Shown: positions 1 to 9,846 of the stretch, piece after piece
How the letters are laid out: each line of letters opens with the position of its first letter
How positions within the stretch are numbered: the first letter of the stretch is position 1
Assembly: GCF_900188375.1 (NCBI RefSeq)
Contig: NZ_FZOO01000003.1
Coordinates: forward strand, 186,001 to 250,000
Direction: 5' to 3'
Length of the DNA stretch: 64,000 nucleotides
DNA from: Geodermatophilus pulveris
GTDB taxonomy: Bacteria > Actinomycetota > Actinomycetes > Mycobacteriales > Geodermatophilaceae
Notes under the pieces: model-generated
Databases searched by the model: none
Seen by the model: only the letters and a program-made list of their open reading frames with translations
Told to the model about the DNA's origin: nothing
Position numbers and translations under genes: made by a program

Positions 1-537
1 GGCTGCGAGGGGCTCGACCCCGCCGCGCGCTACGGGCTGCTGGCGCAGGCCGTGGACATCCTCGACCGGCAGCCGGGCACGCGGGTCTACCTGGACGCGG
101 GCAACGCCAGCTGGGTGACCGACCTGCCGGTGCTCGCCGACGCCCTGCGGCGCAGCGGCATCGACCGGACCGACGGGTTCTCCGTCAACGTCAGCAACTA
201 CGAGACCACCGAGGTCAGTGCCGAGTACGGGCTGGCGCTGTCCGAGGAGCTGGCGCCCGGCGCGCCGGAGGGGACGCCACCCGCGCACTTCGTCATCGAC
301 ACCAGCCGCAACGGCGCCGGCCCGCCGGAGGACGCCGCCGGCTCCGAGGGCCGCTGGTGCAACCCGCCGGGACGGGAGCTCGGTCAGCCGCCGACGACCT
401 CGCCGGTCCTGCCGCGGGTCGACGCGCTGCTGTGGGTCAAGCAGCCCGGCGACTCCGACGGCACCTGCGCCGGGGGGCCGCCGGCCGGCCAGTGGTGGCC
501 GGAGATGGCCGAGGACCTGGTGCCGGCCGCCGGCTGA
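1..537 (+). CDS. Glycoside hydrolase family 6 cellulase, C-terminal part
   Basis: The reading frame is open from the first base, so the gene starts upstream of the window and only about 178 residues are present. The segment has GH6 hallmarks in order: YLDAGNASWV, GFSVNVSNY, HFVIDTSRNG, WCNPPGR and a final LLWVKQPGDSDG(T)C loop. GH6 enzymes cut beta-1,4-glucan (endoglucanase or cellobiohydrolase) with inversion and are secreted. The Asp of VIDTSRNG is the one usually discussed as the base region; the catalytic-acid Asp would lie upstream, out of view. The protein ends right after the catalytic domain, so any cellulose-binding module must be N-terminal. Family assignment is firm; endo versus exo mode cannot be told. 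Confidence 0.9.
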   Translation, partial: GCEGLDPAARYGLLAQAVDILDRQPGTRVYLDAGNASWVTDLPVLADALRRSGIDRTDGFSVNVSNYETTEVSAEYGLALSEELAPGAPEGTPPAHFVIDTSRNGAGPPEDAAGSEGRWCNPPGRELGQPPTTSPVLPRVDALLWVKQPGDSDGTCAGGPPAGQWWPEMAEDLVPAAG

Positions 538-544
538 CCCCTGC

Positions 545-1549
545 TCACCCGGCCGCAGCCCCCCGGCAGGCCCGCAGGTACTCCTCCCAGTCCCAGCCGG
601 CCAGGAAGACCCGGGCCGCGGCGGTGCCCGCGGCGACCAGCCGGGCGCGCTCGGCCTCCCCGACGTCGAACTCGGTGAGGCCGGTGCCGGTGGTGTCGAC
701 GGAGAACGCCCGCCGGCGCACGCAGGGCCGGGCCAGGTAGTCGCGGTCGCGGGCGCTGACCGTCGTCGCGACCAGCGAGTCCAGCAGCCGCAGCGGGCCC
801 GGCAGCCGCCGCAGGGCGGGCAGCACCGACACGTCCTCGTCGGACAGGGCGTCCCCGACGCCGACACCGAACGTGGGCCACCGGGGTGCGGCGGCGTCGG
901 TGCGGTCGAAGGTCTCCACCGGGAAGTTGGACAGCACCCCGCCGTCCACCAGGGTGGAGCGGCGCCCGGTGCGGGGGTCGCGCAGCACCCGCGGGGAGAA
1001 GAAGTACGGGATGGCCAGGGAGGCGCGGACGGCGTCGGCGACCGGCTGGGCGTCGGGGTCCAGGCCGTACTCGCGGTAGTCCCACGGCAGCCGCAGCAGC
1101 CGGCCGCGGGTGACGTCGGTCGCGGTGACCACCAGCCGGTAGCGCTGCCACGGCGCGAGGGCCGGGTCGTCGCCCGGGTCGTCGCGGCGCAGGTCGCCGA
1201 AGGTGCGCACCCCCAGGTCGGCCAGCTCGCGGCGGACCCACTCGGTGACCCAGCGCCCCGGGTGCAGCCCCGAGCGGGTCAGCAGCCCGACCGCGGGCGC
1301 CAGCACCGGCACCGGCGCCCACCGGTCGGGCACCCGGTCGTACTCCAGCCGCGCGGTGCGCTCGAGCACGCCGCCGGCGTCCAGCCCGGCCGCGAGGAAG
1401 GCGGCGAGCAGGGCGCCGGCCGAGGAGCCGGCCACCCGCTCGAACCGGTACCGGCCGAGCAGCTCCGCGGCGGCACCGGCCAGCGCGACGCCCTTGACCC
1501 CGCCGCCCTCGAGGACCAGGTCGGCCGGCAGCCGGTCCGCCGGCGTCAC
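545..1549 (-). CDS. Patatin-like phospholipase family protein
   Basis: 334 residues from a GTG start. The N-terminus shows the patatin oxyanion segment (EGGGVKGVALAG), followed by the nucleophile elbow GSSAG (GxSxG) near residue 43 and the DGG dyad motif (LVDGGVLSNFPV) near residue 200, so the Ser-Asp dyad looks intact. Members hydrolyse acyl ester bonds of phospholipids or other lipids; the substrate here is unknown. No signal peptide is visible, suggesting a cytoplasmic or membrane-surface enzyme. It is 28 bp downstream of a 78-residue ORF on the same strand and probably co-transcribed with it. It ends 8 bp from the convergent cellulase gene. Confidence 0.9.
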   Translation of the reverse strand: MTPADRLPADLVLEGGGVKGVALAGAAAELLGRYRFERVAGSSAGALLAAFLAAGLDAGGVLERTARLEYDRVPDRWAPVPVLAPAVGLLTRSGLHPGRWVTEWVRRELADLGVRTFGDLRRDDPGDDPALAPWQRYRLVVTATDVTRGRLLRLPWDYREYGLDPDAQPVADAVRASLAIPYFFSPRVLRDPRTGRRSTLVDGGVLSNFPVETFDRTDAAAPRWPTFGVGVGDALSDEDVSVLPALRRLPGPLRLLDSLVATTVSARDRDYLARPCVRRRAFSVDTTGTGLTEFDVGEAERARLVAAGTAAARVFLAGWDWEEYLRACRGAAAG

Positions 1550-1577
1550 CGGCGCCCCGCCCGGGCGCCCGTCCGGC

Positions 1578-1814
1578 TCACCCGCCGCGCTGCCCCTCCG
1601 CGGCCACCACGCCGCGCAGCGCGGTCAGCAGCGACCCGTCGGAGGCGTCCCCGCGCTCCAGGGCGCCGCGGGCCGCCTCGGGCAGGGTGGCGGCGTCGAC
1701 GTCCTCCAGCCAGGTGGTCTCGCCCCCGACCCGGCGGCCCACGCGCATGCTGCCACCCTCGGGGCGGACCAGGTACTCCTCGCCGTCGACCGTGACGGTC
1801 ATCTCCTCGCTCAT
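1578..1814 (-). CDS. Small hypothetical protein upstream of the patatin gene
   Basis: 78 residues, acidic, no membrane segment, family not recognised. The N-terminal third reads like a short beta-rich segment (TVTVDGEEYLVRPEGG). GGAGG directly abuts the ATG; a second ATG four codons in is an alternative start. It probably forms a two-gene operon with the patatin-like gene 28 bp downstream. No function can be assigned. Confidence 0.6.
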   Translation of the reverse strand: MSEEMTVTVDGEEYLVRPEGGSMRVGRRVGGETTWLEDVDAATLPEAARGALERGDASDGSLLTALRGVVAAEGQRGG

Positions 1815-1865
1815 CCTCCGGCCCTACCCCGCAGCCGTGTCGGTGCACCCCGGCAGGATGGACAC

Positions 1866-2210
1866 GTGGGAGAGGACGTCTGCGAGATCGTCGTCACGGG
1901 GGGTGACGCCGAGTGGTTGAGCGGGTACACACGGACACTGGTAGAGGAGAGGCTGGTGGCCTGCGGCCACCAGTTCGCCGCGATCCGGTCGGTGTACCGC
2001 TGGGAGGGTGCCGTGCACGACGAGCCCGAGGCGCGCGTGGCGCTGCACACCCGCCGGTCCCTGGTGCCGGAGGTCGTGGCACGCACCGCCGAGCTGCACC
2101 CGTACGACGTCCCCTGCGTGATCGCGCTGCCGGTCGTCGGCGGCTCCCCCGAGTACCTGCGGTGGGTGGTCCGGGAGACCAAGGAGCCGGAGGGGGGTGA
2201 TGGGGCATGA
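1866..2210 (+). CDS. cutA: CutA divalent-cation tolerance protein
   Basis: 114 residues from GTG. It matches the CutA1 family: an early beta strand (CEIVVTGG), RLVACGH, Y-RWEGAVHDEPEA (family pattern YxWxGxVxxxxE) and LHPYDVPCVIALPV near the C-terminus. CutA1 is a small trimeric ferredoxin-like protein linked to copper and divalent metal tolerance, exact role uncertain. Upstream in-frame codons give no CutA-like sequence, so the GTG after GGCAGG is preferred. Its stop overlaps the start of the next gene (ATGA), implying translational coupling to the c-di-GMP enzyme; that pairing has no obvious functional logic. Confidence 0.9.
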   Translation: MGEDVCEIVVTGGDAEWLSGYTRTLVEERLVACGHQFAAIRSVYRWEGAVHDEPEARVALHTRRSLVPEVVARTAELHPYDVPCVIALPVVGGSPEYLRWVVRETKEPEGGDGA

Positions 2211-4039
2211 GCGCCATCGACCTGGGCACCGTATCCCCGGGGACCGACGGGGGCTACCACCGGGCAGGAGGGCACGTGGGACGACCGGGCGAGCCCGAGC
2301 TGCCGCTCGACGTCCGCCGCCGGCCCGGTGCGTCCGACCGCTCCGCCGTCGTGGTCGAGGCCGTCCTCGACGCGCTGCCGTCACCGACCCTGCTGATCGA
2401 CGCCGACGGCACCGTGCTGCTGTCCAACACCGCCTGGGACAAGGCCGCCGACGCCCTCGGGGACGACCGGGTGCGCGTCGGGGTGGACGGCGACTACTTC
2501 GCCATGGTCCGCCGGCTGAGCGGCGGCGCCGGCACGTCGGCCCTCATCGACCAGCTCCGGGCGCTGTCCCGCGGCGAGCAGGCCTCGGTGCAGGCCGACT
2601 ACGCCGTCGAGCTGCCCGGCGGCACCCACTGGATCCACCTGCAGGCCTCCCGCGTCGACCAGGCCGGCCAGGTCGTGGTCACCCACACCGACGTCACCTC
2701 CCGCGTCGCCGCCGAGCGCGCCTCGGACTGGCGGGCCCGGCACGACACGCTCACCGAGCTGCCCAACCGCGCCCACCTGCACGAGCTCATCGACGCCGAG
2801 CTGCAGCAGCCCGAGCGCGGCCCGGTCTCGGTCCTCTTCCTCGACGTCGACGGCTTCAAGGACGTCAACGACTCCCTCGGCCACGACGCCGGCGACGCCC
2901 TGCTGCGCCAGATCGCCGCCCGGCTGACCGGCTCCACCCGCGCCGGTGACACCGTGGGGCGGCTGGGCGGCGACGAGTTCGTCGTGCTGTGCCGCGACTG
3001 CGACACCGCCGGCGCGGAGACGCTCGCCGACCGCTGCCGGGCCAGCATCGACCGCCCGTTCGACCTCGGCGGCCGGCTGGTGCGCCTGGGGGTGAGCATC
3101 GGCATCGCCACGGCGGCCGAGTCCGGGTCCGGGGTCGCCCGGCTGCGTTCGACCGACCTCGTCCGCGACGCCGACCTCGCCATGTACGCGGCCAAGGCGG
3201 CCGGCCGCAACCGGGTGCGGCTGTTCACCGCCGACCTGCGCGCCGCCGCGCAGCACAAGGCCACGGTCGCCACCGAGCTGCGCGCGGCTGTCGCCGACGG
3301 GCAGCTGGTGCTGCACTACCACCCGGTGCTGCACCTGCCCTCGGGCCGGTGGACCGGCGTGGAGGCACTGGTCCGCTGGCAGCACCCGCGCCGCGGCCTG
3401 CTCGCGCCGGGGGAGTTCCTGCCCACCGCCGCCCAGCACGACCTCATGACGCCGATCGCCCGCTGGGTGCTGCGCGCGGCCACCCGGCAGGCCGCGGCCT
3501 GGGCGGCGGCCGGGCTGCGCCTGGTGACCTCGGTCAACATCAGCGCCCGCGACGTCGCCGCGGGCACCCTGGTCGCCGACGTGCACGAGGCGCTGACCGA
3601 GTCAGGGCTGCCGCCGGAGCTGCTGGTCGTCGAGCTCGCCGAGCGCTCGGTGGCCGAGGACGTCGAACGCACCGCCGCGCAGTTCGCCGAGCTCCGGCGC
3701 ACCGGCGTGGAGGTGTCCATCGACGACTTCGGCAGCGGCTTCTCCTCGCTGGGCCAGCTGGTCGCCATGCCCGCGGGCCTGCTCAAGATCGACCGCAGCC
3801 TGATCGCCTACCCCGAGGGGCGGCGCAGCCAGGCGGCCGCGGCGATCGCCGCCGTGGTGGCCCTGGCCCAGGCGTGCGGCGTGCGCACCCTGGCCGAGGG
3901 CGTGGAGACCCCTGAGCAGCTGGCGATGGCCGCCGAGCTCGGCTGCACCTTCGCGCAGGGCTTCCACCTCGCCCGCCCGATGCCGGCCGGGGAGCTGGCC
4001 GGCTGGCTGGCCGAGCGGGCGCCGTCCGCCGTCCGCTAG
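2207..4039 (+). CDS. PAS-GGDEF-EAL c-di-GMP cyclase/phosphodiesterase
   Basis: 610 residues. A PAS-like sensor region spans about residues 45-165, a GGDEF domain about 175-345 and an EAL domain about 360-605. The cyclase signature GGDEF is intact and an inhibitory-site RxxD (RAGD) lies five residues before it. The EAL domain retains EAL (GVEALVRW), [20 protein letters not shown] and EGVET, so both making and degrading c-di-GMP look possible. There are no membrane segments, so it is probably cytoplasmic, sensing through PAS. It overlaps cutA by 4 nt. The net activity cannot be read from sequence. Confidence 0.93.
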   Translation: MSAIDLGTVSPGTDGGYHRAGGHVGRPGEPELPLDVRRRPGASDRSAVVVEAVLDALPSPTLLIDADGTVLLSNTAWDKAADALGDDRVRVGVDGDYFAMVRRLSGGAGTSALIDQLRALSRGEQASVQADYAVELPGGTHWIHLQASRVDQAGQVVVTHTDVTSRVAAERASDWRARHDTLTELPNRAHLHELIDAELQQPERGPVSVLFLDVDGFKDVNDSLGHDAGDALLRQIAARLTGSTRAGDTVGRLGGDEFVVLCRDCDTAGAETLADRCRASIDRPFDLGGRLVRLGVSIGIATAAESGSGVARLRSTDLVRDADLAMYAAKAAGRNRVRLFTADLRAAAQHKATVATELRAAVADGQLVLHYHPVLHLPSGRWTGVEALVRWQHPRRGLLAPGEFLPTAAQHDLMTPIARWVLRAATRQAAAWAAAGLRLVTSVNISARDVAAGTLVADVHEALTESGLPPELLVVELAERSVAEDVERTAAQFAELRRTGVEVSIDDFGSGFSSLGQLVAMPAGLLKIDRSLIAYPEGRRSQAAAAIAAVVALAQACGVRTLAEGVETPEQLAMAAELGCTFAQGFHLARPMPAGELAGWLAERAPSAVR

Positions 4040-4338
4040 CCCGGCTCGCCGCGCGCCTTGCGGCGGGCCACCACCACCAGGTCGACGGCCGCCACCGCGG
4101 CCAGCGCCAGCAGCACGACACCCGGCCAGGCCGGCAGGTCGGAGGCCAGCCACAGCAGGCCCGCGCCCAGGCAGAAGACCAGCCCGAACGAGGCCAGCCA
4201 CAGGCGCAGGGTCAACGCCGACCGGGCCGGCGCGGCACCGCCGATGCCGGCCGTGGGGTCGTGGTGGTCGGGCAGGCCCTGGGAGTAGTCCACCGGGCCA
4301 CGGTCTGCGCGGGGACGGCGTCGGCGTGGTTCGCTCAC
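4036..4338 (-). CDS. Small two-helix membrane protein
   Basis: 100 residues with a basic, Pro/Arg-rich cytoplasmic N-terminus, then two hydrophobic segments (about residues 43-65 and 69-90) and a short basic tail. The size and hairpin topology resemble small actinobacterial DUF2530-like proteins, but I cannot confirm the family. It converges with the GGDEF-EAL gene (4 nt overlap) and diverges from prfB with only 45 bp between the starts. Function unknown. Confidence 0.7.
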   Translation of the reverse strand: MSEPRRRRPRADRGPVDYSQGLPDHHDPTAGIGGAAPARSALTLRLWLASFGLVFCLGAGLLWLASDLPAWPGVVLLALAAVAAVDLVVVARRKARGEPG

Positions 4339-4383
4339 CCGCTCCTGCCTACCCCCGGCCGGACGGCACTACCCTGGCCAGAC

Positions 4384-5490
4384 GTGGCCGCTGACTTCTC
4401 CGTCGTGCTCGACGAGCTGAACACCACCCTGGCCTCCATCGAGGCGGTGCTGGACGTGGACCGGCTGCGCCGGGAGGTCGCCGAGCTCGAGCAGCAGGCC
4501 GCCGCGCCCGACCTGTGGAACGACGTCGAGGCCGCGCAGGCGCTCACCTCCAAGCTGTCCTACCTGCAGGGCGACCTGCGGCGGGTGGAGGAGCTGCGCA
4601 GCCGCCTGGACGACGTCGGGCTGCTGCACGAGATGGCCGCCGAGGAGGGCGACGAGGCCACCACGGCCGAGGCGGAGCGGGAGCTCTGGGCGCTGCGCAA
4701 GGTCATCGACGAGCTCGAGGTGCGCACCCTGCTCTCCGGCGACTACGACTCCCGCGAGGCGCTGGTGACCATCCGGTCGGAGGCCGGCGGCGTCGACGCC
4801 GCCGACTTCGCCGAGATGCTCATGCGGATGTACCTGCGCTGGGCCGAGCGGCACAAGTACCCCGTCGAGCTCTACGACGTCAGCTACGCCGAGGAGGCCG
4901 GCATCAAGTCGGCGACCTTCGCGGTCAAGCACCCCTACGCCTACGGCACGCTGTCGGTCGAGCAGGGCACCCACCGGCTGGTGCGCATCTCGCCGTTCGA
5001 CAACCAGGGCCGCCGGCAGACCTCCTTCGCCGGCGTCGAGGTGCTGCCGGTGGTCGAGCAGACCGACCACGTCGACATCCCGGAGAACGAGATCCGGATC
5101 GACGTCTTCCGGTCCTCGGGGCCCGGCGGGCAGAGCGTGAACACCACCGACTCCGCCGTCCGGATCACCCACCTGCCCACGGGCATCGTGGTGTCCTGCC
5201 AGAACGAGAAGAGCCAGATCCAGAACCGGGCGGCCGCGATGCGGGTGCTGCAGGCCCGGCTGCTGGCCCGGCGGCAGGAGGAGCAGCGCGCGGAGATGGA
5301 CGCGCTGAAGGGCGAGGGCGGCAGCAGCTGGGGCAACCAGATGCGCTCCTACGTGCTGCACCCCTACCAGATGGTCAAGGACCTGCGCACCGAGCAGGAG
5401 ACCGGCAACACCAGTGCCGTCCTCGACGGCGACATCGACGGCTTCATCGAGGCCGGCATCCGCTGGCGGCGTCAGCAGGAGGCCGCCTAG
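4384..5490 (+). CDS. prfB: Peptide chain release factor 2
   Basis: 368 residues from a GTG start ([12 protein letters not shown]). RF2 recognises UGA/UAA stop codons and triggers peptidyl-tRNA hydrolysis. The stop-recognition tripeptide SPF (RISPFDNQG) and the catalytic GGQ ([11 protein letters not shown]) are present at the expected positions. The reading frame is uninterrupted, so the autoregulatory +1 frameshift of enterobacterial prfB is absent, as is usual in actinobacteria. A longer in-frame extension upstream is out of line with the family and was not used. prfB followed by ftsE-ftsX and smpB is a common actinobacterial order. Confidence 0.97.
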   Translation: MAADFSVVLDELNTTLASIEAVLDVDRLRREVAELEQQAAAPDLWNDVEAAQALTSKLSYLQGDLRRVEELRSRLDDVGLLHEMAAEEGDEATTAEAERELWALRKVIDELEVRTLLSGDYDSREALVTIRSEAGGVDAADFAEMLMRMYLRWAERHKYPVELYDVSYAEEAGIKSATFAVKHPYAYGTLSVEQGTHRLVRISPFDNQGRRQTSFAGVEVLPVVEQTDHVDIPENEIRIDVFRSSGPGGQSVNTTDSAVRITHLPTGIVVSCQNEKSQIQNRAAAMRVLQARLLARRQEEQRAEMDALKGEGGSSWGNQMRSYVLHPYQMVKDLRTEQETGNTSAVLDGDIDGFIEAGIRWRRQQEAA

Positions 5491-5681
5491 GCACCGGCCG
5501 GCGGCCCTGACCAGGCGTCCCGTTCGTCACACCCGTCGCACGCCGGGACGGCGGATGCGTCACGCTGGGCCACGGGCGTCCTGGGCCTGCGGCGGCGCCG
5601 TCACGCTCCGTCGCGGCCGGACGGCGGACGACCGCGCGTGACACTCCAGTCTCCCGGGTTCGAGAGGTACCGTGGCCCCCC

Positions 5682-6371
5682 GTGATCGAACTGCAACACG
5701 TCACCAAGCTGTACCCGGCCAGCTCCCGGCCGGCCCTCGACGACGTGTCCACGGAGATCGACAAGGGTGAGTTCGTCTTCCTCATCGGCTCCTCGGGCTC
5801 GGGCAAGTCGACCCTCCTGCGGCTGCTGCTGAAGGAGGACGACCCCACGCGGGGCACAGTCGTCGTCAACGGCAAGACGCTGAACACGATGAGCAAGTGG
5901 CAGGTGCCCAAGCTGCGCCGCACCATCGGCTGCGTCTTCCAGGACTTCCGGCTGCTGCGCAACCGCACCGTCGCGCAGAACGTCGCCTTCGCCCTCGAGG
6001 TCATCAACAAGCCGCAGCGGACGATCAAGCGCGTCGTCCCCGAGGTGCTGGAGATGGTCGGCCTGGAGGGCAAGGGCAACCGGCTGCCCGGCGAGCTGTC
6101 CGGCGGCGAGCAGCAGCGCGTGGCCATCGCCCGCGCCTTCGTCAACCGCCCGCTCGTGCTGCTCGCCGACGAGCCCACCGGCAACCTCGACCCGGAGACC
6201 AGCGAGGGCATCATGCTGCTGCTGGAGCGGATCAACCGCACCGGCACCACCGTGGTGATGGCGACGCACGACTACCACATCGTCGACTCGATGCGCCGCC
6301 GCGTGATCGAGCTCAACGGGGGCGCGCTGACCCGCGACCAGTCGCGCGGCGTCTACGGCGTGGGCCGATGA
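5682..6371 (+). CDS. ftsE: Cell division ATP-binding protein FtsE
   Basis: 229 residues from GTG. ABC-type ATPase with Walker [11 protein letters not shown]-loop (VFQDFRLL), signature LSGGEQQR, Walker [12 protein letters not shown] and the switch His (MATHDYHIV). With FtsX it forms the membrane complex that activates peptidoglycan hydrolases at the divisome, in actinobacteria typically through RipC-like enzymes. ftsX follows after 70 bp on the same strand. Confidence 0.97.
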   Translation: MIELQHVTKLYPASSRPALDDVSTEIDKGEFVFLIGSSGSGKSTLLRLLLKEDDPTRGTVVVNGKTLNTMSKWQVPKLRRTIGCVFQDFRLLRNRTVAQNVAFALEVINKPQRTIKRVVPEVLEMVGLEGKGNRLPGELSGGEQQRVAIARAFVNRPLVLLADEPTGNLDPETSEGIMLLLERINRTGTTVVMATHDYHIVDSMRRRVIELNGGALTRDQSRGVYGVGR

Positions 6372-6441
6372 CGCGGCCGCGCCGCGGCGGCCGCTGACCC
6401 GGCGTCCCGCCCCTCCTGCCTGACCTCACGACAGGGAACCC

Positions 6442-7326
6442 ATGCGCGTCAACTTCGTGCTCTCCGAGGTGGCCACCGGGCTGCGTCGCAACCTGACCAT
6501 GACGGTCGCGATGGTCCTCACCACCGCCATCTCGCTCGGCCTCATGGGCACCGGCCTGCTGATCGCCGGGATGATCTCCGACATGAAGGAGATCTACTAC
6601 GACAAGGTGCAGGTCTCCGTCTTCCTCGCCGACGACGTCACCGACCAGCAGCGGTCGGCCATCGAGCAGGAGCTGGCCGGCTCGCCGGAGGTGGCCGGCT
6701 ACATCTACGAGTCCAAGGACGAGGCCTACGCCCGCTTCCAGCAGCAGTTCAGCCAGCAGCCGGAGCTGGTGCAGAACACCCCGGCCGACGCGCTGCCGGA
6801 GAGCTTCCGCGTCGAGCTGGTCAACCCCGAGCGCTACGAGGTCATCGCCGCGGCCTTCCCGAACGGGCAGGACGGCGTGGACCAGGTGCGCGACGAGGGC
6901 GACTTCCTCGACCGGCTGTTCAGCCTGCTCAACGGCGCCCGCAACGCCACGATCGCCGTCGCCGTCGTCCAGGCGCTCGCCGCCCTGCTGCTGATCTCCA
7001 ACACCATCCAGCTGGCCGCCTTCAACCGGCGCAACGAGACCAGCATCATGCGGCTGGTCGGCGCCTCGCGCTGGTACACCCAGCTGCCGTTCATCCTCGA
7101 GGCGGCGCTGGCCGGGCTGATCGGCGCGCTGCTGGCCATCGGCGGGCTGGTGGTCACCAAGCTGCTGTTCGTGGACAAGACGCTGGCCGGGCCGATCCGC
7201 GCCGGCATCATCCCGCCGGTCGACTGGGGGGCGATCGCCTTCATCAGCCCGGTCATCGCCGCCGCCGGCGTCGGCCTGGCCGGCATCGCCGCCTACGTCA
7301 CCCTGCGGCTGTACGTAAGGTTGTGA
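6442..7326 (+). CDS. ftsX: Cell division membrane protein FtsX
   Basis: 294 residues. One N-terminal membrane segment (about 20-45), a periplasmic/extracytoplasmic domain (about 50-165, with ...YESKDEAYARF) and three C-terminal membrane segments make the four-helix FtsX topology. The conserved ...NTIQLAAFNRRNETSIMRLVGAS stretch (around residue 185) is the FtsX/MacB-like coupling region. It partners FtsE; together they transmit ATP hydrolysis to extracellular peptidoglycan hydrolases. A clear GGGAA-type site precedes the ATG. Confidence 0.97.
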   Translation: MRVNFVLSEVATGLRRNLTMTVAMVLTTAISLGLMGTGLLIAGMISDMKEIYYDKVQVSVFLADDVTDQQRSAIEQELAGSPEVAGYIYESKDEAYARFQQQFSQQPELVQNTPADALPESFRVELVNPERYEVIAAAFPNGQDGVDQVRDEGDFLDRLFSLLNGARNATIAVAVVQALAALLLISNTIQLAAFNRRNETSIMRLVGASRWYTQLPFILEAALAGLIGALLAIGGLVVTKLLFVDKTLAGPIRAGIIPPVDWGAIAFISPVIAAAGVGLAGIAAYVTLRLYVRL

Positions 7327-7468
7327 GCACAGAGCTGAGGTGAGCCGCCCTGCGAGGCGGTCGGAGGAGTGGGGGCCGGAGGCCTCCGCGACGAGGACCG
7401 GGACGGGCTCAGCGCAACCGGGGACGGCACCTGATCGCGGTGTCGTCCGGTAGGACGACGGAGGAGCT

Positions 7469-7945
7469 GTGCCGCGGGAGCAGGGGCGCAAGTTCATCGC
7501 CCAGAACAAGAAGGCGCGGCACGACTACTCGATCCTCGACACCTACGAGGTGGGCCTGGTCCTCACCGGCACCGAGGTGAAGAGCCTGCGGGCCGGCCGC
7601 GCCTCCCTCGTCGACGGGTTCGCCACGGTGGACGACGGCGAGATCTGGCTGCAGCACGTGCACATCCCGGAGTACACCGAGGGCACGTGGACCAACCACG
7701 CGCCCCGGCGCAAGCGCAAGGTGCTCATGCACCGCGCCGAGATCGACAAGCTCATCGGCAAGACCAAGGAGGGCGGCCTGACCCTCGTGCCGCTCGACCT
7801 GTACTTCAAGGACGGCAAGGTCAAGGCCACCCTGGCGCTGGCCAAGGGCAAGAAGTCCTACGACAAGCGGCACGACCTCGCCGAGCGTGACGCGCGGCGG
7901 GAGATCCAGAAGGTGTTCGGGCGGTACGTGAAGGGACGGCGGTAG
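7469..7945 (+). CDS. smpB: SsrA-binding protein SmpB
   Basis: 158 residues from GTG with AGGAG upstream. SmpB binds tmRNA and carries it into stalled ribosomes. Conserved pieces: [21 protein letters not shown], the W-x-H-x-P segment ([11 protein letters not shown]), the RKRKVLMH strand and the basic C-terminal tail ([15 protein letters not shown]...). The tmRNA itself lies about 10 kb downstream at 17,729. The stop codon overlaps the start of the next gene by one base. Confidence 0.97.
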   Translation: MPREQGRKFIAQNKKARHDYSILDTYEVGLVLTGTEVKSLRAGRASLVDGFATVDDGEIWLQHVHIPEYTEGTWTNHAPRRKRKVLMHRAEIDKLIGKTKEGGLTLVPLDLYFKDGKVKATLALAKGKKSYDKRHDLAERDARREIQKVFGRYVKGRR

Positions 7946-8868
7946 TGCGGGGCGTGGCCCACGACCGGTTCGGGGGCCCGGAGGTCCTGACCCTGCGCGA
8001 GGACCTACCCGACCCGCCGGTCGGCCCGGACACCGTGCTGGTGCGGGTGCACGCCGCCGGGGTCAACCCGGTGGACGTGGCGATCCGCGAGGGCGCGCTC
8101 GCCGGCGCCTATCCGCACCACTTCCCCATCGTGCCCGGCTGGGACGTCGCCGGGGTCGTCGAGGCGGCCGGCCCCGCGGTCACCGCCTTCGCCGCCGGCG
8201 ACGAGGTGCTCGGCTACGTGCGCCGGGACGACGTCCAGTGGGGGACGACGGCCGAGCTCGTGCCGGCGCCGCAGCGGTGCCTGGCGCACAAGCCGGCGTC
8301 GCTGTCCTTCGCCGAGGCGGCCGGGCTGCCGCTGGCCGGGCTGACCGCCTACCAGGCGCTGACCGAGGCCCTGGACGTCGGCGAGGGCGACCGGGTGCTG
8401 GTGCACCGCGCCGCGGGCGGGGTCGGCTTCTGCGCCGTGCAGATCGCCGTCGCGCTCGGCGCGCACGTCATCGGCACCGCCAGCCCGCGCAACCACGGCT
8501 TCCTGCGCGACGCCGGCGTGGCCGAGGTGTTCGACTACTCCGCCGGGCCGCTCAGCGGGCAGCTGTCCGAGCCGGTGGACGCCGTCCTCGACCTGGTCGG
8601 CGGGGACACGCTGGCCGACGCCCCTGAGCAGGTCCGCGACCCGGCCCGCATCGTCTCGGTCGTCGACCCGGCGGTGAACGGGATGGGCGGGCGCTACGTG
8701 TTCGTCCGCCCCGAGCACGAGCACCTCGAGGAGCTGGGCCGGATGGCCGACGCCGGGCAGCTGCGGGTGCCGGTCGCCCGGGCGTTCCCGCTGGAGCAGG
8801 TGCGCGAGGCCCAGGAGCTCGTGGCCGGCGGCCACGTGCGCGGCAAGGTCGTCCTCACGCTGACGTGA
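7945..8868 (+). CDS. MDR-family NADPH:quinone oxidoreductase-like protein
   Basis: 307 residues from GTG, sharing one base with smpB. Typical medium-chain dehydrogenase/reductase layout without the structural zinc lobe: GroES-like N-terminal half (HAAGVNPVDVAIREG; PGWDVAGVVEAAG) and a Rossmann half with a nucleotide-binding segment (VLVHRAAGGVGFCAVQIA). The second glycine motif is AAGGVG. Probably an NADPH-dependent quinone or enone reductase; substrate unknown. Translational coupling to smpB is likely positional rather than functional. Confidence 0.88.
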   Translation: MRGVAHDRFGGPEVLTLREDLPDPPVGPDTVLVRVHAAGVNPVDVAIREGALAGAYPHHFPIVPGWDVAGVVEAAGPAVTAFAAGDEVLGYVRRDDVQWGTTAELVPAPQRCLAHKPASLSFAEAAGLPLAGLTAYQALTEALDVGEGDRVLVHRAAGGVGFCAVQIAVALGAHVIGTASPRNHGFLRDAGVAEVFDYSAGPLSGQLSEPVDAVLDLVGGDTLADAPEQVRDPARIVSVVDPAVNGMGGRYVFVRPEHEHLEELGRMADAGQLRVPVARAFPLEQVREAQELVAGGHVRGKVVLTLT

Positions 8869-9761
8869 GCGCCCTGCAGCCGCCGGCCGACGACGCCGAC
8901 GTCCCCCGGTACTGGCAGGAGCTGGGCCTGCCCGGGCTGGTCGACGTGCACGTGCACTTCCTGCCCCCGCGGGTGCAGGAGAAGGTGTGGGCCTACTTCG
9001 CCGCGGGCGAGCGGAACTACGGCGCGGCCTGGCCGGTGCAGTACCCGCTGCCGGAGGAGGAGCGGCTGGCGGTGCTCGACCGGCTCGGCGTCCGGGCGTT
9101 CCCGACGCTGCCCTACCCGCACAGGCCGGGCATGGCCGCCTGGCTCAACGACTGGTCGCGGCAGTTCGCCGCCGCGCACCCGCAGGTGCTCCAGTCGGCC
9201 ACCTTCTACCCCGAGCCGGGCGCGCCGGCCTACGTCGGGACCGCTCTGGACGCGGGGGTGCGGGTGTTCAAGGTGCACGTCCAGGTCGGCCGGTTCGACC
9301 CGCGCGACGCGCTGCTCGCCCCGGTGTGGGCGCGGCTGGAGGAGGCCGGCACCCCGGTGGTCATCCACTGCGGCTCCGGCCCGCTGCGCGGGGAGCACAC
9401 CGGCCCGGTGCCGATGGGCGGGCTGCTGGAGCGCCACCCCCGGCTGCAGCTGGTCATCGCCCACCTCGGCATGCCGGAGTACGCGGACTTCCTCGACCTG
9501 GCCGAGCGGTACGAGCGGGTGCACCTGGACACCACCATGTTCGCCACCGACTTCGTCGAGCGGCTGATGCCCTTCGACCCCGCGCTGCGGCCCCGGCTCG
9601 GCGCGCTGCGCGACAAGGTGGTGCTCGGCAGCGACTTCCCGTCCATCCCGTACCCCTACGCCCACCAGCTGGCCGCGCTGCACCGGCTGGACCTCGGGGA
9701 GGACTGGCTGCGCGCGGTGCTGTGGCACAACGGCGCCCGGCTGTTCGCCGTGGCCGGCTGA
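8865..9761 (+). CDS. Amidohydrolase family protein (amidohydrolase_2 type)
   Basis: 298 residues, GTG start overlapping the previous stop (GTGA). TIM-barrel metal-dependent hydrolase features: HxH after the first strand (DVHVHF), VIHCGSGP, a His after a later strand (VIAHLGMPEY) and the catalytic Asp segment (VLGSDFPSIPY). These resemble ACMSD/gamma-resorcylate decarboxylase-like amidohydrolases, which act as hydrolases or decarboxylases; the actual substrate cannot be inferred. Operon partner of the MDR enzyme upstream. Confidence 0.88.
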   Translation: MSALQPPADDADVPRYWQELGLPGLVDVHVHFLPPRVQEKVWAYFAAGERNYGAAWPVQYPLPEEERLAVLDRLGVRAFPTLPYPHRPGMAAWLNDWSRQFAAAHPQVLQSATFYPEPGAPAYVGTALDAGVRVFKVHVQVGRFDPRDALLAPVWARLEEAGTPVVIHCGSGPLRGEHTGPVPMGGLLERHPRLQLVIAHLGMPEYADFLDLAERYERVHLDTTMFATDFVERLMPFDPALRPRLGALRDKVVLGSDFPSIPYPYAHQLAALHRLDLGEDWLRAVLWHNGARLFAVAG

Positions 9762-9846
9762 GCCCAGGGTCCTCCGCCACTGGTCACGAGCCCCTCGCCG
9801 GGGTGCCCTCCAGGCGGACCCGCTGTCTGGCCGGGGAGGGCCGGGG

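Noticed and set aside
4261-4500. Programmed +1 frameshift in prfB
   Set aside because: The frame is continuous from GTG 4,384 and no internal UGA slip site is present.
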